From CAZDSS01 sp964508185 (lineage in GTDB: Bacteria; Pseudomonadota; Alphaproteobacteria; Sphingomonadales; Govanellaceae): a DNA stretch of 26,193 nucleotides. Positions 16,951-25,742 of the stretch are shown here, piece after piece. Every line of letters starts with the position of its first letter. The stretch's first letter is position 1. Location: contig CAZDSS010000029.1 of the NCBI GenBank assembly GCA_964508185.1, positions 1-26,193 on the forward strand, read 5' to 3'. The notes beneath the pieces were generated by a model. That model did no database searches and was not told the DNA's origin. It saw only the letters and a program-made list of their open reading frames with translations. A program made the position numbers and the translations under genes.

Positions 16951-16954
<4 letters not shown>
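16289..16954 (-). CDS. purN: phosphoribosylglycinamide formyltransferase
   Basis: Third step of purine synthesis: transfers the formyl group of 10-formyltetrahydrofolate to GAR. The 221-residue protein has the phosphate-binding loop SGRGSNL (14-20) and the catalytic triad N112 and H114 (INIHPSLLPAF) and D150 (EMDDGPII), with the same spacing as E. coli N106, H108 and D144. The start overlaps the purM stop by 4 bases (ATGA, 16951-16954), the usual purM-purN coupling. The transcript probably ends at the shared hairpin at 16237-16268. Confidence 0.97.
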
Positions 16955-18062
<1,108 letters not shown>

Positions 18063-18066
<4 letters not shown>

Positions 18067-18125
18067 GTCGGGTCGCCTTGGTTTAAGTCGTGTGGGAGCC
18101 ATGGAGACTCATCATGGAGACTCAT
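18063..18125 (-). other. possible 20-codon leader ORF coupled to purM
   Basis: From ATG 18125 a short ORF (MSLHDESPWL...GDPT) runs to TGA at 18065-18063 and overlaps the preferred purM GTG (18066-18064) as GTGA. Most of it sits on the 13-bp duplication. There is no obvious ribosome site before its ATG, so translation is doubtful. It may be a chance result of this start-codon-rich leader. Confidence 0.2.
18100..18125. repeat. exact 13-bp tandem duplication in the purM leader
   Basis: CATGGAGACTCAT occurs twice head to tail (18100-18112 and 18113-18125) with no mismatch. On the coding strand of purM it creates several ATG triplets in different frames. It is followed on the plus strand by a GC-rich dyad (18126-18149, GGGGC..GGCGGATCCGCC..GCCCC). 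Confidence 0.9.
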
Positions 18126-18185
18126 GGGGCGGGGCGGATCCGCCGCCCCTTGAATGGCGCGCCACCATAATGCATTACTGCGCCT

Positions 18186-18215
18186 TTGAGAAGCTAGGGC
18201 GCAAGCCCTGATAAT
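18186..18215 (+). promoter_or_regulatory. sigma70-type promoter for the DUF2066-hdaA unit
   Basis: A -35 TTGAGA (18186-18191) and a -10 GATAAT (18210-18215), each one base from consensus, are separated by 18 bases. The spacer contains the dyad AGGGC-GCAA-GCCCT (18196-18209), a possible operator. The leader to the ATG at 18306 is about 85 bases. No convincing promoter for the divergent purM was found in the same 239-base gap. Confidence 0.55.
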
Positions 18216-18305
18216 CTGTCGGAAAAAGGCCATAAAGCCCGGCGAAAAATGCGCTAGGTTGCAGGGGTGGCGCATATGGCCACCCGCAGCAGAAAGGGAG
18301 CAGGA

Positions 18306-19616
18306 ATGATTGCGAGAAAAGGGCTGTTGCGCGCGTTGGTGACGCGCCGCCTTGCCGTGGTCGCGGCCCTGTGGCTGGGGCTTGCGGGGAGCATGGCCGC
18401 GGCCCAGCAGCCGGCGGCCAAGGTGGACCTTTTCACCATCACCGGCGTCAAGGTGGACGTGACCGCGCAAAGCGCCAGCGCCGCCCGCAACCAGGCGCTT
18501 GCCGAAGGGCAGCGCAAGGCCTTCGACCTGCTCATGCGTCGCCTGTTGCGTCAGGAGGACCGCGCGTCGCTGCCGCCGGTGGAGCCGGTGACGCTCAATG
18601 CCCTGATCCAGGGCCTCGAGATCTTCAACGAGCGCACGTCGTCCGTCCGTTATCTCGCCGACTTCACCGTCCGCTTCGACGGCGCGCGGGTGCAGAACTA
18701 TCTCCGCATCCGGGGCGTGCCCTTCTCCCAGACGGCGGGACGGCCGGTGCTCGTGGTGCCGGTGATGGAGACGGCGGGCCTTCGCCTCTTGTGGGAGGAG
18801 GAGAACGCCTGGCGCGCCGCCTGGAACGGGCATGACCTTGAGAACCGGCTGCTCACCTTCCTCCTGCCCAAGGGGGACGCCGACGATCGCCGCATCCTTG
18901 CGGCGTCCCAGGCGCTGGACATGGAAAGCCCGTCGGTCGCCCGGCTTGCGAGCCGCTACGGCGTCGACCGGGTCATCACGCCTGTCCTCGAGGTATCCCG
19001 TGACTTCGTGACGGGCGGGCTCAAGGCCCGGGTCGACATGATCGGGGCGGATGAAAGCCTCGGCGAGTTGCCGAGTGAATTCGATCTTGGCCTGCCCCCG
19101 GCTGATGACGCCGCGGCGGAGGCGGGGGAGGGCGCAAGCACCGCGCCCGCTCTGCCGCAACTGGACAGCGTCACCCCCGAAATGCTCGCCCCCGTGGTCG
19201 AGGCGCTGGTCGCCGCCATGGACGACCAGTGGAAGGAACAGACCCTGATCCGCCTCGATGAAAGCGGCGAGATGGAGCTTGTCGTGCCCCTCCGCACCGC
19301 CGCGGACTGGCCCGAGGTCGGGCGGCGCCTTGCCCAGGTGACCCTCGTCCAGGGGCGGGAGCTGCGCAGCCTGCGGCCGGGCGAGGCGGTCATCCTTCTC
19401 AAATATGTGGGGACGCGGGAGCGCGTGGCCCTGGGCCTCGCCCAGGCCAATCTCCTGCTTCATGAGCGGGACGGGCGCGACTATCTGCTTCTTCACGAGA
19501 TCGCCCAGGATGTCGGCATTTCCGTCGAGCGGCCGAAAACCCGCACGCCGGAGATGCCGCCGGCGACGGCGCCGCAGGATTCCGTCACCGACCTTCCGGA
19601 GGAGCCTGTGGAGTGA
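18306..19616 (+). CDS. exported DUF2066 domain-containing protein
   Basis: Protein of unknown function, 436 residues, with an N-terminal signal peptide (basic MIARKGLLRALVTRR, then a hydrophobic core and a probable cut near AAA|QQ), so likely periplasmic or membrane anchored. The region from about residue 40 (VDLFTITGVKVDVTAQSASAARNQALAEGQRKAF, in my reading the DUF2066 start) resembles families of this name seen beside hda in alphaproteobacteria. The middle has a low-complexity acidic Ala/Glu/Pro linker (about 260-285), and the tail is Pro/Thr rich. There is no catalytic motif I recognise. The start at 18306 has GGGAGCAGGA just upstream; an in-frame ATG at 18267 is rejected because it lacks a ribosome site and lengthens the signal n-region. 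The stop overlaps the hdaA start (GTGA). Confidence 0.85.
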   Translation: MIARKGLLRALVTRRLAVVAALWLGLAGSMAAAQQPAAKVDLFTITGVKVDVTAQSASAARNQALAEGQRKAFDLLMRRLLRQEDRASLPPVEPVTLNALIQGLEIFNERTSSVRYLADFTVRFDGARVQNYLRIRGVPFSQTAGRPVLVVPVMETAGLRLLWEEENAWRAAWNGHDLENRLLTFLLPKGDADDRRILAASQALDMESPSVARLASRYGVDRVITPVLEVSRDFVTGGLKARVDMIGADESLGELPSEFDLGLPPADDAAAEAGEGASTAPALPQLDSVTPEMLAPVVEALVAAMDDQWKEQTLIRLDESGEMELVVPLRTAADWPEVGRRLAQVTLVQGRELRSLRPGEAVILLKYVGTRERVALGLAQANLLLHERDGRDYLLLHEIAQDVGISVERPKTRTPEMPPATAPQDSVTDLPEEPVE

Positions 19617-20284
19617 GCGCGGCCATGCAGATCCCGCTCGCCTTGCCCCATCGGGTGGCGCTCGATGGCGACGATTTCTTCGTCTCGCCGAGCAATCTGG
19701 CGGCTGTGGAATGGATCGACCGCTGGCCCGATTGGCCGGGGCGGCTTCTGGTGGTGGCGGGCCCTTCGGGTGCGGGCAAGAGCCATCTCGCCGCCGTCTG
19801 GCGCAAGGCGGCGGGCGCGGCGCTCCGCCCCGCGGCGGAGCTTGCTGCCGAGGACCTCGAATGGGTGCGCGGCGGACGGCCCATGGCGGTCGAGGATTGC
19901 GGGGACACGCTTGAGCCCGAGCGCGAGGTGCTGCTGTTCCATATGATCAACGCCATGCGGGAAGCGGGCGGCAGCCTGCTGCTGACGGCGGCCGAGGCCC
20001 CGGCCCATTGGCCGATTGCCCTGCCGGATCTGGCATCGCGCCTGCGCGCCGCCCCGGTCGCGCGAATCGAGGCGCCGGACGACAGCCTTATGGCCGCCCT
20101 TCTGGTGAAGCAGTTCAACGACCGCCAGCTGCGGGTGGGCGCCGACGTCCTCGGCTATCTGCTGCCGCGGATCGAACGCTCCTTCGCCGCCCTCAACGAC
20201 GCCGTGGACCGGCTGGACGCCGCTGCCCTCGCCGAACAGCGCGCCATCACCGTGCCCTTCGCGCGCAAGGTGCTGGGTCTCTAG
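19613..20284 (+). CDS. hdaA: DnaA regulatory inactivator HdaA
   Basis: DnaA-like AAA+ protein lacking the DNA-binding domain; with the DNA-loaded sliding clamp it stimulates ATP hydrolysis by DnaA and prevents over-initiation. The 223-residue protein opens with MQIPLAL, where QIPLAL (6-11) fits the clamp-binding hexapeptide. Walker A is GPSGAGKS (50-57) and the Walker B position reads MAVEDCGD (91-98). The lid region contains QFNDRQLRVG and ends with IERSFAALNDAVDRLD, the sensor-2 segment. The start GTG 19613 overlaps the stop of the DUF2066 gene and has GGAGGAG 8 bases upstream; the ATG at 19625 is a less well served alternative. Confidence 0.92.
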   Translation: MSAAMQIPLALPHRVALDGDDFFVSPSNLAAVEWIDRWPDWPGRLLVVAGPSGAGKSHLAAVWRKAAGAALRPAAELAAEDLEWVRGGRPMAVEDCGDTLEPEREVLLFHMINAMREAGGSLLLTAAEAPAHWPIALPDLASRLRAAPVARIEAPDDSLMAALLVKQFNDRQLRVGADVLGYLLPRIERSFAALNDAVDRLDAAALAEQRAITVPFARKVLGL

Positions 20285-20299
20285 GGCAGGAAGCGAGCG

Positions 20300-20638
20300 A
20301 TGAGCATGGGCGAAATCGCGAGCATCATCGCGCTCTCTGTCATGGTCTGGCTGTCGCGGCGCGCCGGGCGGCGTTTTCCGGCGGACGCGCGGATCCCCAT
20401 GCAGTGGGGCCTCGACGGAAAGCCCACCTGGACCGCGCCGCGCGGCATCGGCCTGTGGTTCGCGCCGATCCTTGCCGTGATCGTCCTGGGATTCGTCGCC
20501 GTCGTCCTGCGGCAGGCGGCACCGACCACGGAAGCAACGGCGGCCGCCGGGCCGGTCACGGTCCAGATCGTCGTCGCGGCGAGCTTCGTGGGGGCGCATT
20601 TCCTGCATCTGCGTTCTGTCTTGCGCCGGGGCGCCTGA
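20300..20638 (+). CDS. small membrane protein, DUF1648-like
   Basis: A 112-residue hydrophobic protein with three predicted membrane segments (about 5-19, 48-70 and 85-103). Between the first two lies RIPMQWGLDGKPTWTAPRG, which resembles the DUF1648 pattern (IPxHW..xGxxD..) found in SdpI-type and related membrane proteins. I recognise no catalytic motif and assign no function. AGGA lies 8 bases before the ATG. It follows hdaA by 15 bases and precedes ppk1 by 57, so it probably belongs to the hdaA transcript. Confidence 0.75.
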   Translation: MSMGEIASIIALSVMVWLSRRAGRRFPADARIPMQWGLDGKPTWTAPRGIGLWFAPILAVIVLGFVAVVLRQAAPTTEATAAAGPVTVQIVVAASFVGAHFLHLRSVLRRGA

Positions 20639-20695
20639 ACGGCGCTATGCTATGACCAGATTAAAGCAAAATCCGAGGGTTGGGGCCGCGCGATC

Positions 20696-22873
20696 ATGGA
20701 TGAAGGACAGTTTGGCACGAGTGAGGAACCGGGAGGCCTGCCGGTGCCGGAGCGGCTGGCCCGGCCCTCGCGCTTCATAAACCGCGAGCTGTCGTGGCTC
20801 GCCTTCAACATGCGCGTGCTTGAAGAAGCGGCCAATCCCGACCATCCGCTGCTCGAGCGGCTGCGCTTCCTGTCCATATCGGGCAGCAATCTCGACGAAT
20901 TCTACATGGTCCGCGTCGCGGGCCTGCGCGGTCAGGTGGCGGCGGGGATCGAGACCCTGAGCGAGGATGGGCTGACCCCCGCCATGCAGCTTGCCGAGAT
21001 CAACGCCAAGGCGGAAGAGCTGATCGCGGCGCAGGAAGCGACCTGGGTGCGGCTGTTGCGCAAGCTTCGCGCCAAGGGCGTCGTGGTGCTCGATCCCGAG
21101 GAAGTGGGGCCGGAGGATCACGCCTGGCTTGAAAGCTATTTCCTCGAGCACGTGTTCCCGGTGCTGACGCCGTTAGCCATCGGCCCCGCGCATCCCTTTC
21201 CCTTCATTCCCAATCTGGGCTTTTCCCTGATCCTCAAGATGGCGCGGCGGGAGGACGGGGCGATCCTCAACATGCTCATCCCCGTGCCGCGTCAGGTGCG
21301 GCGCTTCGTGCGCCTGCCGGGCGAGGGGCAGCGCTACATATCGGTCGAGAACATCATCAGCCTGTTTCTCGAGCAGATGTTCCCGGGCTATCAGGTGCTG
21401 GGGCAGGGCCTGTTCCGCGTGCTTCGCGACAGCGACATCGAGATCGAGGAAGAGGCCGAGGACCTTGTGCGCTCGTTCGAAACGGCCCTGAAGCGCCGCC
21501 GCCGCGGCCGGGTGATCCGCCTCAAGATGAACTCGGGAATGCCCGAGGATCTGCGTCAGCTGGTCGCCCAGGAGCTGGGCGTGCAGCGGTCCGACGTCGT
21601 CTATGTGGACGGCATCCTCGGCATTGCGGACACCAACCAGCTGATCGCCGACGACCGGCCGGACCTCAAGTTCCCGCCCTATCACGCGCGGTTCCCGGCG
21701 CGCATTCTGGAACATGGTGGGGATTGCTTCGCCGCCATCCGGCAGAAGGACATCATCGTCCATCATCCCTACGAGAGCTTCGGGGTGGTGGTGCAGTTCC
21801 TCGCCCAGGCGGCGCGGGACCCTGACGTCGTCGCCATCAAGCAGACCCTCTATCGCACCAGCGACGATTCGCCGATCGTGAAGGCGCTGATCGAGGCCGC
21901 GGAATCCGGCAAGTCGGTGACTGCCCTCGTGGAGCTTCGCGCGCGCTTCGACGAGGAGCGCAACATCCGCTGGGCGCGCGACCTGGAGCGGGCGGGCGTC
22001 CACGTGGTCTACGGCTTCCTCGAGTTCAAGACCCACGCCAAGATGTCGCTCGTCGTGCGGCGGGAGGACGGGGAGCTCAGGTCCTACGTCCATTACGGTA
22101 CGGGCAACTATCATCCCGTGACGGCGAAGGTCTATACGGACCTCTCCTTCTTCACGGCCGATCCGGTGCTCGGCCGGGATGCGACCCACATCTTCAACTT
22201 TCTCACGGGCTACGTGAAGCCGCGCACTCTCGAGAAGGTCTCGATCTCGCCCTATGGCCTCCGCGAGCGGCTGATGCAGCTCATCGCCGACGAGGTGGAG
22301 CATGCCCGCGCCGGGCGGCCCGCCGCCATCTGGGCCAAGATGAACGCCCTCGTGGACCCGCAGATCATCGATGCGCTGTATGAGGCGTCCAACGCCGGGG
22401 TGCAGATCGACCTCGTGGTGCGGGGGATCTGCTGCCTGCGGCCCGGCGTCCCCGGCATGTCGGAGAACATCCGGGTGAAGTCGGTGGTGGGGCGCTTCCT
22501 TGAGCATGCCCGGATCGTGTGCTTCGGCGCAGGCCATGGGCTGCCGCACGAGAACGCCAAGGTCTTCATCTCGTCCGCCGACTGGATGCCGCGCAACCTC
22601 GACCGAAGGGTGGAGGCGCTGGTCCCGATCGAGAACCCCACGGTCCATGCCCAGGTCCTCGACCAGGTGATGGTCGCCAATCTCAAGGACGAGGCCCAGT
22701 CATGGATGCTGCAGCCGGACGGCACCTATGTGCGGCGGAAGACCGGCGGGCGCGCCTTCAACCTTCACCGCTATTTCATGACCAATCCGAGCCTGTCGGG
22801 CGCGGGCAAGGAGGGGCGGGCGGTGCCGCAGCTCGCGCTTCGTCCCAAGAACGGCCGGCCGGGCGCCGGATGA
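20696..22873 (+). CDS. ppk1: polyphosphate kinase 1
   Basis: Membrane-associated enzyme that reversibly polymerises the gamma phosphate of ATP into polyphosphate through a phospho-histidine. The 725-residue protein has the N-terminal RFINRELSWLAFNMRVLEEA, a PPK middle domain, and the two phospholipase D-like C-terminal domains with H447 (KTHAK) and H604 (FLEHAR); the 157-residue distance equals that between E. coli H435 and H592. HYGTGNYHPVTAKVYTDLSFFTAD and SSADWMPRNLDRRVE are also conserved. The ATG at 20696 has only a weak purine run upstream. The 61-base gap to ppx and the shared direction suggest a ppk1-ppx unit, pairing synthesis with breakdown. Confidence 0.97.
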   Translation: MDEGQFGTSEEPGGLPVPERLARPSRFINRELSWLAFNMRVLEEAANPDHPLLERLRFLSISGSNLDEFYMVRVAGLRGQVAAGIETLSEDGLTPAMQLAEINAKAEELIAAQEATWVRLLRKLRAKGVVVLDPEEVGPEDHAWLESYFLEHVFPVLTPLAIGPAHPFPFIPNLGFSLILKMARREDGAILNMLIPVPRQVRRFVRLPGEGQRYISVENIISLFLEQMFPGYQVLGQGLFRVLRDSDIEIEEEAEDLVRSFETALKRRRRGRVIRLKMNSGMPEDLRQLVAQELGVQRSDVVYVDGILGIADTNQLIADDRPDLKFPPYHARFPARILEHGGDCFAAIRQKDIIVHHPYESFGVVVQFLAQAARDPDVVAIKQTLYRTSDDSPIVKALIEAAESGKSVTALVELRARFDEERNIRWARDLERAGVHVVYGFLEFKTHAKMSLVVRREDGELRSYVHYGTGNYHPVTAKVYTDLSFFTADPVLGRDATHIFNFLTGYVKPRTLEKVSISPYGLRERLMQLIADEVEHARAGRPAAIWAKMNALVDPQIIDALYEASNAGVQIDLVVRGICCLRPGVPGMSENIRVKSVVGRFLEHARIVCFGAGHGLPHENAKVFISSADWMPRNLDRRVEALVPIENPTVHAQVLDQVMVANLKDEAQSWMLQPDGTYVRRKTGGRAFNLHRYFMTNPSLSGAGKEGRAVPQLALRPKNGRPGAG

Positions 22874-22934
22874 GGTCGGGATTTTTCATATACAAACGGG
22901 GCGTCTGCAGGTAAGACTGCGCTCAACGACCACT

Positions 22935-24431
22935 GTGCAGAACAGACCCTTGGTACATCGAGCTTCCAGCGCACGGATCGCGGTCATCGATATCGGCTCG
23001 AACTCCGTCCGCCTCGTGGTCTTTGAGGGGGAGGGACGGCTTCCCGTCGTAGCCTTCAACGAAAAGGCGCTCTGCGGTCTCGGCCGCTCGCTGGCCGCGA
23101 CCGGCCGCCTCGACGAGACGGGCATGGAATGCGCCATCGCCACCCTCGACCGCTTCACCATCCTCCTTCGGGAAATGGGCATCTCCAACATCCGCGCCGT
23201 GGCGACCGCCGCCGTGCGCGACGCCGAGAACGGCGCCGATTTCATCCGCACGGTCGAGAAGCGCTGCGGCTTTCCCATACGGATCCTTTCGGGCGTGGAG
23301 GAGGCGCGGGCCTCCGCCTGCGGGGTCCTCGTGGGCCTTCCGGGCGCCGACGGACTCATGGGCGACCTTGGCGGCGGCAGCCTCGAGATCGTCGATCTTC
23401 AGGGGGGATCCATCGGCGATGGCGTCACCTTGCCGCTCTCGCCCTTCCTGCTCGCCGAACGCTATGCCCGCGACCGCAAGGCGACGATCAAGCATATCGA
23501 CCGGGTGCTCGCCGACGTGCCCTGGCTCCGCTGCGGGCGGGACCGGGAATTCTATGCCGTGGGCGGCGCCTGGCGCGCCATCGCCCGCATCCATATGGAG
23601 CAGACGGGATACCCCCTCCATATCCTGCAAAGCTATGTGGTGGAGCGGCGGGAACTTCTCGACATCTGCAAGGTGATCGCCAACATGAGCCGGGCGTCCC
23701 TTGCCCGCATTCCGGGCGTGCCCACCCGCCGCGCCGAGAACCTGCCCCTTGCCGCGACCATCCTCCAGCGCATCTTCACCACTGTGAAGCCGGCGCGGCT
23801 GGTCGTCTCCAGCATGGGGCTGCGCGAGGGGCTCCTGTACCAGGAAATGCCGCCCGAAGTGCGGCGGCTCGACCCGCTCCTTGAAAGCTGCCACGAGATC
23901 GCGGAGCTTTCGGGCCGCTTCCCCGAGCACGCCCAGAACCTGCAGGAATGGATCGATCCCCTGTTCCCGGACGAGGCGCCGGGGGACCGGCGGCTGCGCC
24001 TTGCCGCCTGCATGCTGTCGGACGTGGCCTGGCGCGGCCATCCCGACTATCGCGCGGAAAAGGTGCTGACGGAGGTGCTCCACGGCCGGTTCGGCGGCCT
24101 CGACCATCGCGGCGCGGCGCTGATCGCCCTCGCGCTCTATATCTGCTACGGGGGCGAGGCGGGGAAGGGCATGGCCGGAACCCTGGAGCGCCTGCTGCAT
24201 GAGGACGATCTCCTGCAGGCGCGGAAGATCGGTCTCGCGCTTCGGCTCGGTCAGCGCTTCTCCGGCGGCACGTCCTCGGCCCTGATGCTCGGACGGCTCG
24301 AGATGACAGAAGACAAGGTGATCCTGAAGGTGAAGGCGGATGCCGCCAACATGGCGGGCGAGACGGTCATTCGGCGTCTTGAGGCTCTGGCGCGGGTCGT
24401 CGGCCGCCGCGCCGCGGTCGAGACCGCATGA
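22935..24431 (+). CDS. ppx: exopolyphosphatase, Ppx/GppA family
   Basis: Removes terminal phosphates from polyphosphate, or hydrolyses pppGpp in GppA members; placement next to ppk1 favours exopolyphosphatase. It is an actin-fold phosphatase of 498 residues with the first phosphate loop VIDIGSNSVRLVVFE (17-31), ATAAVRDAENG, a catalytic Glu region ILSGVEEARA, and the second loop MGDLGGGSLEIVD. The C-terminal helical part (about 310-498) is HD-like in Ppx proteins. The start is GTG 22935, without a visible ribosome site; no other usable start precedes the first phosphate loop. The last 65 bases (24367-24431) are also the antisense of the end of rnd. Confidence 0.93.
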   Translation: MQNRPLVHRASSARIAVIDIGSNSVRLVVFEGEGRLPVVAFNEKALCGLGRSLAATGRLDETGMECAIATLDRFTILLREMGISNIRAVATAAVRDAENGADFIRTVEKRCGFPIRILSGVEEARASACGVLVGLPGADGLMGDLGGGSLEIVDLQGGSIGDGVTLPLSPFLLAERYARDRKATIKHIDRVLADVPWLRCGRDREFYAVGGAWRAIARIHMEQTGYPLHILQSYVVERRELLDICKVIANMSRASLARIPGVPTRRAENLPLAATILQRIFTTVKPARLVVSSMGLREGLLYQEMPPEVRRLDPLLESCHEIAELSGRFPEHAQNLQEWIDPLFPDEAPGDRRLRLAACMLSDVAWRGHPDYRAEKVLTEVLHGRFGGLDHRGAALIALALYICYGGEAGKGMAGTLERLLHEDDLLQARKIGLALRLGQRFSGGTSSALMLGRLEMTEDKVILKVKADAANMAGETVIRRLEALARVVGRRAAVETA

Positions 24432-25602
24432 CAGCCTGACCGTCCTCGTCGATATCGAAAAGCTTCAGCCGGTTGCCCTTGAGGGCGACCCCCAGCCGTC
24501 CATCGCGGAGAGCGAGGGCGTCCCGGCCGAACAGATCGAACCGCCAGCCATGGAGCGCCGGAACGTCGGCGTCCGCCCCATGGATCGCGATATCCTCCAC
24601 GTCCTGGGACGAGGCGACGAGCTTGGGCGCGACCCCGGCTTCGAGGCATTTGACCTTGAGCAGAAGCTTCAGGATGTCGGCGGCGGGCCCCGCATTCTGG
24701 CCGCGCTGGTCGTCCTGGGCGGGGATGGGCGGCAGCTGATCCTCGGGCAAGCTGGCCGCCTCATGTATCGCGGCGAGGATGCCCTTGGCCTCCGGCCCCT
24801 TGGCATAGCCCTTGGGCACGCCGCGCAGGTTGCCGAGGGATTCCGCATCCTGCGGCATGTGCGCCGCGACTTCCAGCAGCACCTCGTCCCGCATCACGCG
24901 GTTGCGTGGCAGGTCGCGGCGCTGGGCTTCCTTCTCCCGCCATATGGCGAGGCTCCGCACCGCGGCAAGGAAACGGGGATTGCGGCTTCTGGGCTTCAGG
25001 CGCTTCCAGGCGTCTTCCGGGTTGAGGCGGTAGGTCTCGACGTCGGTGAGCACCGCCATCTCCTCCTCGAGCCAGCTTTCCCGGTTGTTCTTCTCCAGCA
25101 TGGCCCGAAGCTTGTCATAGACCGTGCGCAGGTGGGTGACGTCGCTCAGGGCATAGTCCAGCTGCCGCGGGCTCAGGGGCCGCTTGGTCCAGTCGGTGAA
25201 GCGCACCGCCTTGTCCAGCCGGGCGCCCGCGAAGCGGGTCACCAGCGTTTCATATCCCGCCGATTCCCCGAAGCCGCAGACCATGGCGGCGACCTGGGTG
25301 TCGAACAGGGGCTTCGGCACCTCGCCCATCTTGAGGACGAAGATCTCGATATCCTGGCGCGCCGAATGGAAGACCTTGAGGAGCGACGGGTCGCGCATCA
25401 GGTCGTAGAAGGGTTCAAGGTCGATGCCCTTGGCCAGCGGGTCGATGGCGCAATGGAAATCGTCCCCCGCCACCTGGATGAGGCAGAGGATGGGCCAATA
25501 TGTGCTGTCCCGGACGAATTCCGTATCGACGGTGAGATAGCTCGCCCGTTTCAGGCGTTCGCAAGCGGCGACGAGGTCGCGGGTTTCGGTTATCAGTGTC
25601 AT
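24367..25602 (-). CDS. rnd: ribonuclease D
   Basis: 3'-5' exoribonuclease acting in tRNA and other stable RNA 3' maturation. The protein of 411 residues has the DEDDy exonuclease domain: D26 and E28 (VDTEF), D84 (SARQD), Y150 and D154 (YALSD), so all catalytic residues are present. An HRDC domain follows (about 205-285, FLAAVRSLAIWREKEAQRRDLPRNRVM), then a less conserved C-terminal part with a basic tail. I use the ATG at 25602 (MTLITETRDL); a TTG at 25611 could add three residues. No ribosome site precedes the ATG and the predicted start of transcription is only 2-3 bases before it. The 3' end overlaps ppx. Confidence 0.95.
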   Translation of the reverse strand: MTLITETRDLVAACERLKRASYLTVDTEFVRDSTYWPILCLIQVAGDDFHCAIDPLAKGIDLEPFYDLMRDPSLLKVFHSARQDIEIFVLKMGEVPKPLFDTQVAAMVCGFGESAGYETLVTRFAGARLDKAVRFTDWTKRPLSPRQLDYALSDVTHLRTVYDKLRAMLEKNNRESWLEEEMAVLTDVETYRLNPEDAWKRLKPRSRNPRFLAAVRSLAIWREKEAQRRDLPRNRVMRDEVLLEVAAHMPQDAESLGNLRGVPKGYAKGPEAKGILAAIHEAASLPEDQLPPIPAQDDQRGQNAGPAADILKLLLKVKCLEAGVAPKLVASSQDVEDIAIHGADADVPALHGWRFDLFGRDALALRDGRLGVALKGNRLKLFDIDEDGQAVMRSRPRRGGRRPAPEPQDAE

Positions 25603-25611
25603 CGGGAGCAA

Positions 25612-25640
25612 GCTATAACAGCGCGCCCGGCGATTGTCAC
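25612..25640 (-). promoter_or_regulatory. sigma70-type promoter for rnd, near-leaderless
   Basis: On the minus strand a -35 GTGACA (plus-strand 25635-25640) and a -10 TATAGC (25612-25617) are 17 bases apart. The predicted start falls near 25604-25605, only 2-3 bases before the ATG at 25602. Confidence 0.5.
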
Positions 25641-25742
25641 GCGGCGCCGCAGCCGGTTGCAGGCACTTGACATCGGCGCGGATACATGCGCCTTTTCCGG
25701 CTCGTATTCGGCCAATTCTTCCAGGGAAAGAGCAGGGGCATC

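Noticed and set aside
18126..19496. Long minus-strand frame opposite the DUF2066 gene, upstream of the purM leader ORF
   Set aside because: Antisense shadow of a gene with a signal peptide, a strong ribosome site and conserved neighbours. Only its last 20 codons were kept, as a doubtful leader ORF.
25667..25672. TTGACA as a promoter -35 for aspS
   Set aside because: Perfect -35 hexamer, but nothing resembling a -10 at 16-19 bases; left as a remark only.
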